A stretch of 64,000 nt of DNA from Bacteroidota bacterium (GTDB taxonomy: Bacteria; Bacteroidota; Bacteroidia; Chitinophagales; Saprospiraceae), in NCBI GenBank assembly GCA_963169455.1, contig CAUJDW010000072.1:24898-88897 (forward strand), written 5' to 3'. The notes below the pieces were generated by a model. That model saw nothing but the letters and a program-made list of their open reading frames with translations, was not told where the DNA came from and ran no database searches. Position 1 is the first letter of the stretch, and each line of letters opens with the position of its first letter. Shown here piece by piece: positions 24,848 to 33,036 of this stretch. Position numbers and translations under genes: made by a program.

Positions 24848-26653
24848 ATGTCCAGATATTTACCAACCATACTCCTCGCTTTGCTTTTTGGGGGGCTGAA
24901 TGCCCAGAACGGTTGCCCGGGCTGCGTTGTCAGCCTGCCCGACAGCCTCGCAGCGGACACCATATACCTCAGCCAGGCTCCCGACGGGCAGGTAGGGGTG
25001 TACTACGATGGCGATTTGAGCTTCCGAATGCCCAAAACGACCACGCCCGTCAATGCCACCGACCCGGAAACCCCGCCGGGGCTGACGATCTCTCAGGTTA
25101 CCATCCTCTCCGTTTCCAACCTGCCGCCGGGGCTGAGCTGGCAGGCGAACCAGGCGCAGTTCAACCCCGCCGAACAAACCGACGGCTGCGGGAAACTGTG
25201 CGGAACACCGCTCATCCCAGGGCTGTACAATGTGGAAGTGATCGTGGAAGCCCAGGTCTTTATCCTGTCCCAGACGACGGCTTTTACCTTTCCTGTGCTC
25301 ATCCTGCCCGGCACGAGCGTGACGGATGGCTTTACCCTGGAAAACAACAGCGGCTGCGGCTCGGTTACCGCCGCTTTTCTCAACAATATTCCTTCGGGAG
25401 GGCAGGAAGGCTATTCCTATTTCTGGGATTTTGGCAACGGCAACCAGTCGGTGAACGAGAACCCGGCGCCGCAAACCTACTCGCAGCCGGGGGTGTACGA
25501 AGTGCAATACGAGGCCCGCATCGACACCTTCGGGTATTTGCTCACCGAAGTGGTGGTGGAAAGCGTAGGCTGCAACGATGTCTTCAACGGCGCCCCCGAC
25601 CTGCGCGTGGAGGTGTGGGATCCCGACGGCGTCCGGATTTTCGACTCGCCCCATGTGCAGAACGCCCAGCCGCCGCTTTCTTTTACCCTCAACCTCTTTA
25701 TCGGCCCGGGCAATTACCTGCTGCGGGTCATGGATGAGGACAGCGGGCTGGAAGGCGGCGACGACGAGTGCGGCACGGTCAATTTCACTCAGAACTCCAG
25801 CGGCCAGTTTTCCAGCGGCAGCCTGCAGGCCAGCCTGTCCATCATCCACCCCGTCGACACCATCCGTTCCGTCGATACCGTCATCGTTTATGAACAGCCG
25901 GAGGCTCCCTCGCTTTTCAGCCAGGCCGGTTTCCCACTCTGCGCCGGCGACAGCCTGCTGCTGCTCACCGATGAACTCGATGGGCTGCAATGGTACCAGG
26001 ACAGCCTGCCGGTGGTAGGCGCCGACAGCGCCAGCCTGATGGTAATGGAAAGCGGAGCATACTGGGTGTCCCGCACCACGCCCGACGGCTGCAGCGCGGT
26101 ATCCGATGTGGAGGAGGTGTTCTTCCCACCCCTCCCCGCAGCGCCCGTTTTCTTCAATGTCGATAACCTGCTTAGCCTTTATGAACCCGGCAGCCTGCCA
26201 ACGGGCCACCAATTGCAATGGTTTCTGGACGGCCAGCCCATCAACGGGGCCAATGCACCCGATTTCTGCGCCGAAGCCAGCGGAACCTATACCCTGGAAG
26301 TGACGGATCCGGCCAGCGGGTGCACCAGCTTCTACACCCTGGGCATTACTTACAACCCCGCTTTCCCGGGCTGTATGCCGACTTCGACGGCCGAGGCTTC
26401 TCCACTTTTCGGGTTGGAGCTTTTTCCCAACCCGGCTGCCAACATAGCTTTCCTCCGGGGAGGCATGAATGGAAAATCTGCAGAAATCCTGCTGTTTAAC
26501 GCCCAGGGCCAGTTGCTGTCCTCCCAAATGACAGAAGCCGGCACAGGGGCGTTTTCAGTGGAACTGGATATGAGCCGCCATCCTGCGGGCCCATACTGGC
26601 TGGTGGTTCGGGCAGGGGGGGTGATGGAACGGCTCAGCCTGGTTAAACGGTAG
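24848..26653 (+). CDS. Secreted protein with PKD-like domain and T9SS sorting domain
   Basis: The 601-residue protein has a signal peptide (MSRYLPTILLALLFGGLNAQ). Residues about 20-160 resemble the neighbouring T9SS protein (GKLCGTPLIPGLYNVEV). A PKD-type beta sandwich follows (SYFWDFGNGNQSVNENPAPQTYSQPGVYEVQY, about 195-235). Repeated Ig-like segments use the PSLFSQAGFPLCAGDSLLLLTDELDGLQWYQD pattern, common in Bacteroidota secreted proteins. A type A sorting domain ends it (FGLELFPNPAANIAFL to LVVRAGGVMERLSLVKR). No catalytic domain is visible, so adhesion or surface binding is the likely role. Confidence 0.83.
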   Translation: MSRYLPTILLALLFGGLNAQNGCPGCVVSLPDSLAADTIYLSQAPDGQVGVYYDGDLSFRMPKTTTPVNATDPETPPGLTISQVTILSVSNLPPGLSWQANQAQFNPAEQTDGCGKLCGTPLIPGLYNVEVIVEAQVFILSQTTAFTFPVLILPGTSVTDGFTLENNSGCGSVTAAFLNNIPSGGQEGYSYFWDFGNGNQSVNENPAPQTYSQPGVYEVQYEARIDTFGYLLTEVVVESVGCNDVFNGAPDLRVEVWDPDGVRIFDSPHVQNAQPPLSFTLNLFIGPGNYLLRVMDEDSGLEGGDDECGTVNFTQNSSGQFSSGSLQASLSIIHPVDTIRSVDTVIVYEQPEAPSLFSQAGFPLCAGDSLLLLTDELDGLQWYQDSLPVVGADSASLMVMESGAYWVSRTTPDGCSAVSDVEEVFFPPLPAAPVFFNVDNLLSLYEPGSLPTGHQLQWFLDGQPINGANAPDFCAEASGTYTLEVTDPASGCTSFYTLGITYNPAFPGCMPTSTAEASPLFGLELFPNPAANIAFLRGGMNGKSAEILLFNAQGQLLSSQMTEAGTGAFSVELDMSRHPAGPYWLVVRAGGVMERLSLVKR

Positions 26654-26692
26654 GCGGAGAAGAACTTCGGAGGTTTAGCCTGGTTTTGTTAC

Positions 26693-26940
26693 GGCCAGTC
26701 ACGGGGTGGCTTGCATTGAAATTGCTGAAGTTCAGCCGCCCCGTGACATATCCGGGCCAGTCACGGGGTGGCTTGCATTGAAATTGCTGGAGTTCAGCCG
26801 CCCCGTGACATATCCGGGCCAGTCACGGGGTGGCTCGCATTGAAATTGCTGGAGTTCAGCCGCCCCGTGACATATCCTGGCCAGTCACGGGGTGGCTCGC
26901 ATTGATTTTGCTGGAGTTCAGCCGCCCCGTGACATATCCT
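26693..26940. repeat. Four tandem 62-bp repeats, each an imperfect hairpin
   Basis: Units begin at 26693, 26755, 26817 and 26879 and differ at only a few positions. Each holds GTCACGGGG(T)GGCT near its start and AGCCGCCCCGTGAC near its end, which pair over 14 bp with one mismatch; the interior reads GCATTGAAATTGCTG or a close variant. Because 62 is not a multiple of three, this is not a coding repeat. The array fills most of the 458-bp gap between the T9SS gene and the S9 peptidase. A related half-unit occurs at 36071. Confidence 0.9.
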
Positions 26941-26984
26941 GGCTTCGGGCGTTTATCCAAGCCATCAAATTCAAAAATATATCT

Positions 26985-26992
26985 TAAATTTG
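26985..26992 (+). promoter_or_regulatory. -7 box (TAAATTTG) upstream of the S9 peptidase
   Basis: It matches TAnnTTTG and lies 45 bp after the repeat array and 120 nt before the ATG at 27112. Confidence 0.45.
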
Positions 26993-27111
26993 CCGCAGTG
27001 CTGCAGGCCATTGCAGCGACAATGCAGGGAAAAACGCGCCATTTCAGTTTTCCTTTGCCATAATCCCATCCGAACGGCTTTCTCAAAAGGCGCTATTGAA
27101 CATTTGGAAGT

Positions 27112-28989
27112 ATGACGGCTCATATTGAGAAAAGGGAAATTGGTAACCTGTTACTGGAAAACATACCTGATATCCCGGAAACCATCAGCGAACGGCTGAA
27201 TCAGTACCACGGCGCCCGCGAGGCATTCGTCGTCGACTGGCTGGGCGAAGATGCCGGCCTGCTGATCAGCACCCGCTTCGGCGAATCGGCCCAACTCCAC
27301 CTGCTTGAAAAGGCCGGCGGCGCCCGCAGGCAGCTCACCTTCTTTTCCGAACCCGTTCTCAGCGCAGCCATGCGGCCCTGGCACAAAGGCTTTCTGTTTT
27401 CCCAGGATCGGGGCGGTGATGAGAACTATCAGTTCTACTACTACGACCTGGATTCGGGGGGTTATCAGTTACTCACCGACGGTTTATCCAGGCACGGCCA
27501 TGCCGTGTGGAGCCCCGACGGTTCGATGATCATTTACAGCAGCGCCCGGCGCAACCAGGAAAACCACGGTTTGTATCTGTACCATTTTGCCGACGGGCGT
27601 GGCGAGCGAGCTCTCCTGGAAGAAGCAGGGTACTGGTATCCCATCGACTGGCATGCCGACGGGCGGCGCGTCACGGTGGCCAATTACCGCTCCGTCAGCG
27701 AATGCCGTTTGTATATACTGGACATCGAAAGCGGCGGCTTGCAGCCTGTGCTGGCCAAAGCCGGTGTTTCCTGCCGTGGCGGCTTCTGGAGCGCCGACGG
27801 GAAGAGCTTGTTTCTCGCTTCCGACGAGTTCAGCGAGTGCCGGCAATTGGTGCGGTACAGCCTGGAAAGTGGCGCCTGTGCGCCTCTGGCCCCCGGCCTG
27901 GCCGCTGAAGTGGAGGGAATGCGCCTGTCGCCCGACGGGCAAACGCTGGCCTTCCTGCTGAATGACAACGGCATCTCCCGCCTGTACCTGATGGATGTCG
28001 AAAGCAGGGAATACCGCCGGGTGGGCTGCCTGCCGGAAGGGATCGTCGATGGCCTGCGCTGGGATGCGGAGGGCGCGCAACTGGCCTTCACTCTCAACGC
28101 CCCTGACGCTCCGGCGGACGTGTTCGTCCTGCGCGTGGCGGACTGTCGCCTCACCCGCTGGACCAACAGCGAAGTGGGCGGCCTGGACAGCGGCCATTTC
28201 GTCAAACCCGTTCTTTTTCATTATCCGACTTTCGATTTCGTGGACGGCCGTCCCCGGCAAATCCCGGCCTATTACTACCGGCCGGAGAAAAGGGAAGGCC
28301 CCTGTCCGGTGCTGATATACATCCATGGCGGCCCGGAAAGCCAGTTCCGGCCGGGCTTTTCGCCGACCTTCCAATACTATCTCAACGAACTGGGCATAGC
28401 TGTGCTGGCGCCCAATGTGAGGGGCTCAACCGGTTACGGCAAGAATTTCCTCAAGCTGGACAATGGCTACCTGCGCGAAGATTCGGTGAAGGATATCGGC
28501 AAGTTGCTGGACTGGATCGAGCAACAGCCGGAGCTCGACAGCTCGCGGGTGGCGGTGATCGGGGGCTCGTACGGCGGCTACATGGTGCTGGCTTCTATGG
28601 CGCATTTCAACAGCCGTATATGCTGCGGCATCGACATCGTGGGTATCAGTAATTTTGTGACTTTTCTGGAGAACACCAAGCCGTACCGCCGCAACCTGCG
28701 CCGCGCGGAATACGGCGACGAGCGAGACCCGCGCATGCGGCGCCACCTGGAGCGCATCTCGCCGGCCAACAACGCGCACCGGATTTCAAAGCCCATGTTG
28801 ATCGTGCAGGGGCAAAACGACCCCAGAGTGCCGGCCAGCGAAGCCGAGCAGATGCTGCAGGCCATCCGCCGCAATGGCGGAGAGGCCTGGTACCTGCTGG
28901 CCAAAGACGAGGGGCATGGCTTCCGCAAAAAAAGCAACCGCGAGTTTTTCGACAAGGCGGTGGTCTTGTTTTTGCAGCGCTTCTTATAG
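27112..28989 (+). CDS. S9-family serine peptidase (beta-propeller plus alpha/beta hydrolase), cytoplasmic
   Basis: This 625-residue peptidase has an N-terminal WD40/TolB-like propeller (about 40-370; repeated SPDGSMIIYSSARR, SADGKSLFLASDE and SPDGQTLAFLLND motifs). The catalytic domain has Ser486 (GGSYGGYM), Asp570 (GQNDPRVPASEAEQM) and His602 (EGHGFRKKSNR). The triad is complete. The layout matches acylaminoacyl-peptidase or dipeptidyl-peptidase-like S9 enzymes that cleave short peptides. No signal peptide is present, unlike the prolyl oligopeptidase at 57290. It ends inside the first arm of the large inverted repeat at 28983-29054. Confidence 0.93.
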   Translation: MTAHIEKREIGNLLLENIPDIPETISERLNQYHGAREAFVVDWLGEDAGLLISTRFGESAQLHLLEKAGGARRQLTFFSEPVLSAAMRPWHKGFLFSQDRGGDENYQFYYYDLDSGGYQLLTDGLSRHGHAVWSPDGSMIIYSSARRNQENHGLYLYHFADGRGERALLEEAGYWYPIDWHADGRRVTVANYRSVSECRLYILDIESGGLQPVLAKAGVSCRGGFWSADGKSLFLASDEFSECRQLVRYSLESGACAPLAPGLAAEVEGMRLSPDGQTLAFLLNDNGISRLYLMDVESREYRRVGCLPEGIVDGLRWDAEGAQLAFTLNAPDAPADVFVLRVADCRLTRWTNSEVGGLDSGHFVKPVLFHYPTFDFVDGRPRQIPAYYYRPEKREGPCPVLIYIHGGPESQFRPGFSPTFQYYLNELGIAVLAPNVRGSTGYGKNFLKLDNGYLREDSVKDIGKLLDWIEQQPELDSSRVAVIGGSYGGYMVLASMAHFNSRICCGIDIVGISNFVTFLENTKPYRRNLRRAEYGDERDPRMRRHLERISPANNAHRISKPMLIVQGQNDPRVPASEAEQMLQAIRRNGGEAWYLLAKDEGHGFRKKSNREFFDKAVVLFLQRFL

Positions 28990-29054
28990 ATGGCATCGCT
29001 CCAAGCGATGCCATCTATAAGCGTGGCATCGCTTGGAGCGATGCCATCTATAAG
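28983..29054. terminator. Long inverted repeat between converging genes (two 31-bp arms)
   Basis: Arms 28983-29013 and 29024-29054 are perfect reverse complements separated by 10 bp. Each arm also folds alone (GATGGCATCGCT, CCAA loop, complement). The Leu and stop codons of the S9 peptidase (TTA TAG, 28984-28989) lie in the first arm, and the matching Leu and stop of YigZ lie in the second. It probably terminates transcription in both directions. Confidence 0.65.
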
Positions 29055-29713
29055 CGCGCTCCCAGGAAATCCAGTTCAAACCCCTCTATTTTTTCAAGCC
29101 CTTCCACCTCCTCCAGGTATACTTCGGCTACCGCGGCTTTCAGGCGGCGCAGCTTATCGGCGGCTTCGCTCTGGCGGATGGCGACATCCACTATGCCGAT
29201 TTCACCGAAGTCCTGTTGCACCATTTCCAGGCCGAGGCTTTTGATGCCGTTCATTACCCTGCTCATCAGGGCGTAGGAGAAGGTGAGGCGATAAATATCC
29301 TCCACCACTTTCTCGATAACTTCGGCCTTTTCCAGCGCATCTGCGGCGCTCGTTTTGTAGGCGTTGATCAGGCCGGAAGCGCCCAGCAGCGTGCCGCCGA
29401 AATAGCGGACGACGATGATGATCACATTGGCCAGCCCGAAGCTGTCGATCTGCCCGAGGATGGGGCGCCCGGCGGTCCCGCCGGGTTCGCCGTCGTCGTT
29501 GGCGCGGAAGTTGTTGCCATCCAGGCCCAGGCGGTAGGCGTAGCAGTGGTGCCGCGCCTTGGGGTGCTCCTTGCGCACTTCTTCGAGACGGGCCTGGCAT
29601 TCCTCCTCCGTGCATGCGGGGAAGGCGTAGGCCAGGAACTTGCTGCCCCGGTCGCGGAATTCGCCCAAGCCGGGGCCGGCCAGTGTGCGGTAGGTATCTG
29701 TGGTGGCGGACAT
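29048..29713 (-). CDS. YigZ/IMPACT family protein
   Basis: The 221-residue protein matches the YigZ family. The N-terminal IMPACT domain has FRDRGSKFLAYAFPACTEEE, then ARHHCYAYRLG, NDDGEPGGTAGRPILGQ and VRYFGGTLLGASGLINAYK. A C-terminal DUF1949-like domain covers about 140-210. The fold resembles ribosomal-binding domains of elongation factor G, and the eukaryotic relative IMPACT regulates translation, but the bacterial function is not established. It is cytoplasmic. Its last codons fall in the inverted repeat at 28983-29054. Confidence 0.92.
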   Translation of the reverse strand: MSATTDTYRTLAGPGLGEFRDRGSKFLAYAFPACTEEECQARLEEVRKEHPKARHHCYAYRLGLDGNNFRANDDGEPGGTAGRPILGQIDSFGLANVIIIVVRYFGGTLLGASGLINAYKTSAADALEKAEVIEKVVEDIYRLTFSYALMSRVMNGIKSLGLEMVQQDFGEIGIVDVAIRQSEAADKLRRLKAAVAEVYLEEVEGLEKIEGFELDFLGARL

Positions 29714-29759
29714 GGAGCGAATGTAAGGAATTTTGCCGTTTGCATGTCGTTAACAAAGC

Positions 29760-29794
29760 TTTGGGCCGCTTTATCCGCTTAGTTTTTATATTTG
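29760..29794 (+). promoter_or_regulatory. Promoter of the DUF1599-DoxX operon
   Basis: TTTG at 29760-29763 is 23 nt upstream of a perfect -7 box TATATTTG at 29787-29794. The GTG start follows 17 nt later, so the leader would be very short. Confidence 0.5.
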
Positions 29795-29811
29795 CTTAAA
29801 ATACTTGCTTC

Positions 29812-30363
29812 GTGCAGCACACCCTCGAACAATTCGACGCCATACTGGCCTTGTGCCGCAACCTCTTTGAAAAGAAAACCCGCGATTACGGCACCGCCTG
29901 GCGCATCCTGCGCCCTTCCTCCCTGACCGACCAGCTTTTCATCAAGGCACGCCGCATCCGGAGCATCGAGGAAAAAGGGTTGCAAATGGTGCCCGATGGC
30001 ATCGGGGATGATTACATCGGCCTGATCAACTACAGCATCATGGCTATGATACAACTGGAACTGCCTGCCGATGCGCCCGTTGAACTGCCTTTGGAGGAAG
30101 CCCTGCGCTTGTACGGAAATTATGCGGAGCAAACCCGCGAACTGCTGGCCGCCAAAAACCACGACTATGGCGAGGCCTGGCGCGACATGCGCCTCAGCTC
30201 CATCACCGACCTCATTCTGATGAAAATACTGCGCATCAAACAGATCGAAGACAACGCAGGGCAGACCCTCGTTTCCGAAGGGCTGCAGGCCAATTACCAG
30301 GATATTGTAAACTACGCTATTTTTGCACTGATCAAACTACAGGAACAAAAACAACAGGTATGA
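29812..30363 (+). CDS. DUF1599 domain protein (duplicated domain)
   Basis: The 183-residue protein holds two copies of the same helical unit: KKTRDYGTAWRILRPSSLTDQLFIKARRIRSIEEKG near residue 21 and AKNHDYGEAWRDMRLSSITDLILMKILRIKQIED near residue 115. This is the DUF1599 pattern, found mostly in Bacteroidota; a nucleotide-pyrophosphatase-like helical fold has been suggested, and the function is unproven. The start is GTG; no ATG fits, and the first residues (MQHTLEQFDAILALC) match the family's usual N-terminus. It overlaps the DoxX gene by 4 bp (ATGA), implying translational coupling. Confidence 0.9.
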   Translation: MQHTLEQFDAILALCRNLFEKKTRDYGTAWRILRPSSLTDQLFIKARRIRSIEEKGLQMVPDGIGDDYIGLINYSIMAMIQLELPADAPVELPLEEALRLYGNYAEQTRELLAAKNHDYGEAWRDMRLSSITDLILMKILRIKQIEDNAGQTLVSEGLQANYQDIVNYAIFALIKLQEQKQQV

Positions 30364-31976
30364 CCATCGGATTACTCGTTTTGTACGTAGCCATCGCCGC
30401 GCTCATCCTGACCTTGTGGATGGGCTTCGGCTCCAGCCGCATCAACAACTGGCTGGTCAGCTTTTTCCAGAACTTCTGCGGCGCACTCTTCATTTTTTCC
30501 GGCTGGGTAAAAGCTATCGACCCCCTGGGCACTGCCTACAAGCTGGAACAGTACTTCGCCGAATTCGAGTCTACCTTCTCCGGATCCTGGTTCTCCTTTC
30601 TGGCGCCGCTTTTCCCCTGGTTGGCCAGCTACGCCGTCGCCTTTTCGGTGTTTATGATCGTTTTTGAGATCGTGCTGGGCATCATGCTGCTCATCGGCGC
30701 CGCCCGGAAGTTCACGGCCTGGGCCTTCCTGCTTCTGGTCGTGTTCTTCACCTTCCTCACCGGCTTCACTTACCTGACCGGCTATGTGCCGGAAGGCGTC
30801 AACTTCTTTCAGTTTGGCCAGTGGGGGCCCTACGTGGAAACCAATATGAAAGTGACCGACTGCGGTTGTTTCGGGGATTTCATAACCCTGAAGCCCTTTA
30901 CGTCCTTCATGAAAGACATCTTCCTGCTCTTCCCTTCCCTGCTTTTTGTCTTCGCCCACAGGCAGATGCACCAGCTCTTCAGCGCCGGCGCGCGCACCGC
31001 CATCTCCATCCTGGGAACGGTGGCCCTGGTGTTTTACTGCTTCAGCAACTACGTCTGGGACCTGCCTCATATCGACTTCAGGCCCTTTAAGGTTGGCCGC
31101 AACATCCGCCTGGAAAAGGCCCTGGAAACGCTGGCGGAGAACAACGTCGACGTGGAATTCTACCGAATGACGAACAAATCAAGCGGCGAAGTGGTGCAGT
31201 TGCCCCTCGAACAGTACCTGCGCGAATACAAGAACTACCCCAAGGAGGAGTGGGAACTGGAACAGCTGAAAAGCAAACCCAAAGTGGTGGTGATCCGGTC
31301 GGAAGAGGCTCCCGAGGGCTTTGTCATTCCCGGCATAGAAGGGGAGGAATACGAACAGGAACTTATCCGCTATGTAAAGGAAAACTGGAAGCTGGAGGGC
31401 GACACCACGATCCGCTTCGTCGAGCGCAGCAAGGTTTCCGACTTCGAAGCCAACGCGGGCGAGGGCGTGGACCTTGCCGAAGAGCTGCTCTCCAACCCCG
31501 ATTACAGTTTCATGGTCATCGCCTACAAGCTGTATGATGATAAGGAGGAAACGGTAAACGAAGTCGTGATGGACACCATTTACGCCCTCGACACACTGGC
31601 TGTGGGCGACAGCATCAAGCTGGTGCAGCGGGTGGACAGGGTGGATAAAAAGCAGGTGCAGAAAAAGGTTTACACCTGGAACCAGAAACACCTCGCGCCC
31701 TGGGCCGGAACCGTCAACCCCGTCCTGAAGGCCGCCGGTGAGGCCGGGTACAAAGCCTTCGCCATCACCTCCTTCGCCGAGCCGGACAAACTGGAGAGCT
31801 TCCGGGCCGCATCCGGCAGCGATTATCCCTTCTACACCGCCGACGATATCCTGCTGAAGACCATCATCCGCTCGAACCCGGGAGTGGTTCTGCTGAAGAA
31901 CGGGCAGGCTGTCATGAAGTGGCACTACAAACAATTGCCTTCTTTTGAGGAAATTAAAAGCACGTATATGAAATAG
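30360..31976 (+). CDS. DoxX/MauE-like membrane protein with thioredoxin-like C-terminus (BT_3928 family)
   Basis: The 538-residue protein has an N-terminal membrane domain with about five helices (1-240) carrying the conserved FSGWVKAIDPLGTAYKLEQYF and the Cys pair VTDCGCFGDF. The soluble rest (about 245-538) ends in a thioredoxin-like fold (AFAITSFAEPDKLESF, PGVVLLKNGQAVMKW) without a CxxC active site. DoxX/MauE relatives handle electron or thiol exchange at the membrane, so a redox role is plausible but not proven. It overlaps DUF1599 by 4 bp. In Bacteroides the pair sits beside tpiA; here tpiA is elsewhere. Confidence 0.88.
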   Translation: MTIGLLVLYVAIAALILTLWMGFGSSRINNWLVSFFQNFCGALFIFSGWVKAIDPLGTAYKLEQYFAEFESTFSGSWFSFLAPLFPWLASYAVAFSVFMIVFEIVLGIMLLIGAARKFTAWAFLLLVVFFTFLTGFTYLTGYVPEGVNFFQFGQWGPYVETNMKVTDCGCFGDFITLKPFTSFMKDIFLLFPSLLFVFAHRQMHQLFSAGARTAISILGTVALVFYCFSNYVWDLPHIDFRPFKVGRNIRLEKALETLAENNVDVEFYRMTNKSSGEVVQLPLEQYLREYKNYPKEEWELEQLKSKPKVVVIRSEEAPEGFVIPGIEGEEYEQELIRYVKENWKLEGDTTIRFVERSKVSDFEANAGEGVDLAEELLSNPDYSFMVIAYKLYDDKEETVNEVVMDTIYALDTLAVGDSIKLVQRVDRVDKKQVQKKVYTWNQKHLAPWAGTVNPVLKAAGEAGYKAFAITSFAEPDKLESFRAASGSDYPFYTADDILLKTIIRSNPGVVLLKNGQAVMKWHYKQLPSFEEIKSTYMK

Positions 31977-31980
31977 TTGG

Positions 31981-32011
31981 TTTGGAAAGCCTGGCGAAAG
32001 AAGTATATTTG
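31981..32011 (+). promoter_or_regulatory. Bacteroidota-type promoter for nusB
   Basis: TTTG at 31981-31984 lies exactly 19 nt upstream of the -7 box TATATTTG at 32004-32011. This is the best match to the consensus in the window. The ATG is at 32043. Confidence 0.7.
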
Positions 32012-32042
32012 CACACTTAACCATCAGGGAATTATTGAAAAC

Positions 32043-32978
32043 ATGCTGAGTAGAAGGAACGTCCGCATTAAAGTAATGCAGATGCTGTATTCCATGAGCC
32101 GGGATAACAAGCTGGGGCTGAACGAGGTAGTGAGCCATTACCACGTCAATATCCAGAAGTCCTTCGAGCTCTACCTGTTCTGCCTGCTCAGCCTCATGCG
32201 CATTGCGGCTTATTCTAAGCAGGACGCCGCAAAAAAAAGCGCCAAACTGCTGCCCTCCGAGGAAGATAAACAATTCACCGCCAAACTGGCGGAGAACGCC
32301 CTTATGCTTTCCCTGGTGAAAAATGAAGGCCTGGAGCTGCAGTTCAAAAAGCACAAACTCACCTACAAGTTCGACAACGACAACATCCGCCTGTTTTATA
32401 CGGATTTTGCGAAAACCGAAGAGTACAGGGAGTACGTCATGCAGGAGAACAGCAGTGATGAAGACCACCGCAATATCCTGCTTGCCCTTTTCAAACACCT
32501 GCTCAGCAACGAGTCTTATGACGAATTCCTGGAGGACAACTACTCCAACTGGATCGATGACAAGTCTCTGATCGTCGGGGCTATTAAAAAGACCATCAAA
32601 GCGCTTCCGGCCGAGCAGGGCTTTTACGAGGAATACCTGCCCAGCGCCGAAGCCGTCGACGAATTCGGCGAAAAACTGTTGCGCCAGGTCTGCGAATCCG
32701 GCGAAGAGCTGCTCGGCCTGATCGAACCCACTCTTCGCAACTGGGACGCCGACCGGGTGGCGGTCATCGATATGATCCTCCTGAAAATGGCGCTCTGCGA
32801 GCTGATGAGCTTCCCCTCCATTCCCACCAAGGTCACGCTCAACGAATTCGTCGAGATATCCAAACTATACAGCACCGACAAGAGCAAGGACTTCATCAAC
32901 GGCATCCTCGACCGCCTGATGAAACAACTGCACAAGGAAGGCAGGATACAGAAGACGGGCAGGGGATTGCAGGAGTAG
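32043..32978 (+). CDS. nusB: Transcription antitermination factor NusB (extended form)
   Basis: The 311-residue protein is about twice the length of E. coli NusB, as is usual in Bacteroidota. The start [16 protein letters not shown] is the classical RNA-binding N-terminus. The C-terminal half (about 175-305) has the NusB helical fold, with [52 protein letters not shown] charged insert (about 65-165) separates them. NusB binds boxA with ribosomal protein S10 to prevent premature termination in rRNA operons. The ATG at 32043 lies 31 nt after a strong -7 box; an in-frame TTG at 31977 lies upstream of that promoter and is rejected. Confidence 0.95.
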   Translation: MLSRRNVRIKVMQMLYSMSRDNKLGLNEVVSHYHVNIQKSFELYLFCLLSLMRIAAYSKQDAAKKSAKLLPSEEDKQFTAKLAENALMLSLVKNEGLELQFKKHKLTYKFDNDNIRLFYTDFAKTEEYREYVMQENSSDEDHRNILLALFKHLLSNESYDEFLEDNYSNWIDDKSLIVGAIKKTIKALPAEQGFYEEYLPSAEAVDEFGEKLLRQVCESGEELLGLIEPTLRNWDADRVAVIDMILLKMALCELMSFPSIPTKVTLNEFVEISKLYSTDKSKDFINGILDRLMKQLHKEGRIQKTGRGLQE

Positions 32979-33024
32979 GATTCAGGGCCTGCAATCCGAA
33001 AGCACAAAATCCCCCCAAATTGGA

Positions 33025-33032
33025 TATATTTG
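33025..33032 (+). promoter_or_regulatory. -7 box (TATATTTG) immediately before guaA
   Basis: It matches TAnnTTTG and ends only 4 nt before the ATG. Initiation from it would start at or close to the ATG, so the mRNA may be nearly leaderless. No -33 TTTG is seen 19 nt upstream. Confidence 0.5.
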
Positions 33033-33036
33033 CGCC

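Noticed and set aside
26693..26940. The tandem repeats as a CRISPR array
   Set aside because: The units are continuous without unique spacers, and no cas gene is present.
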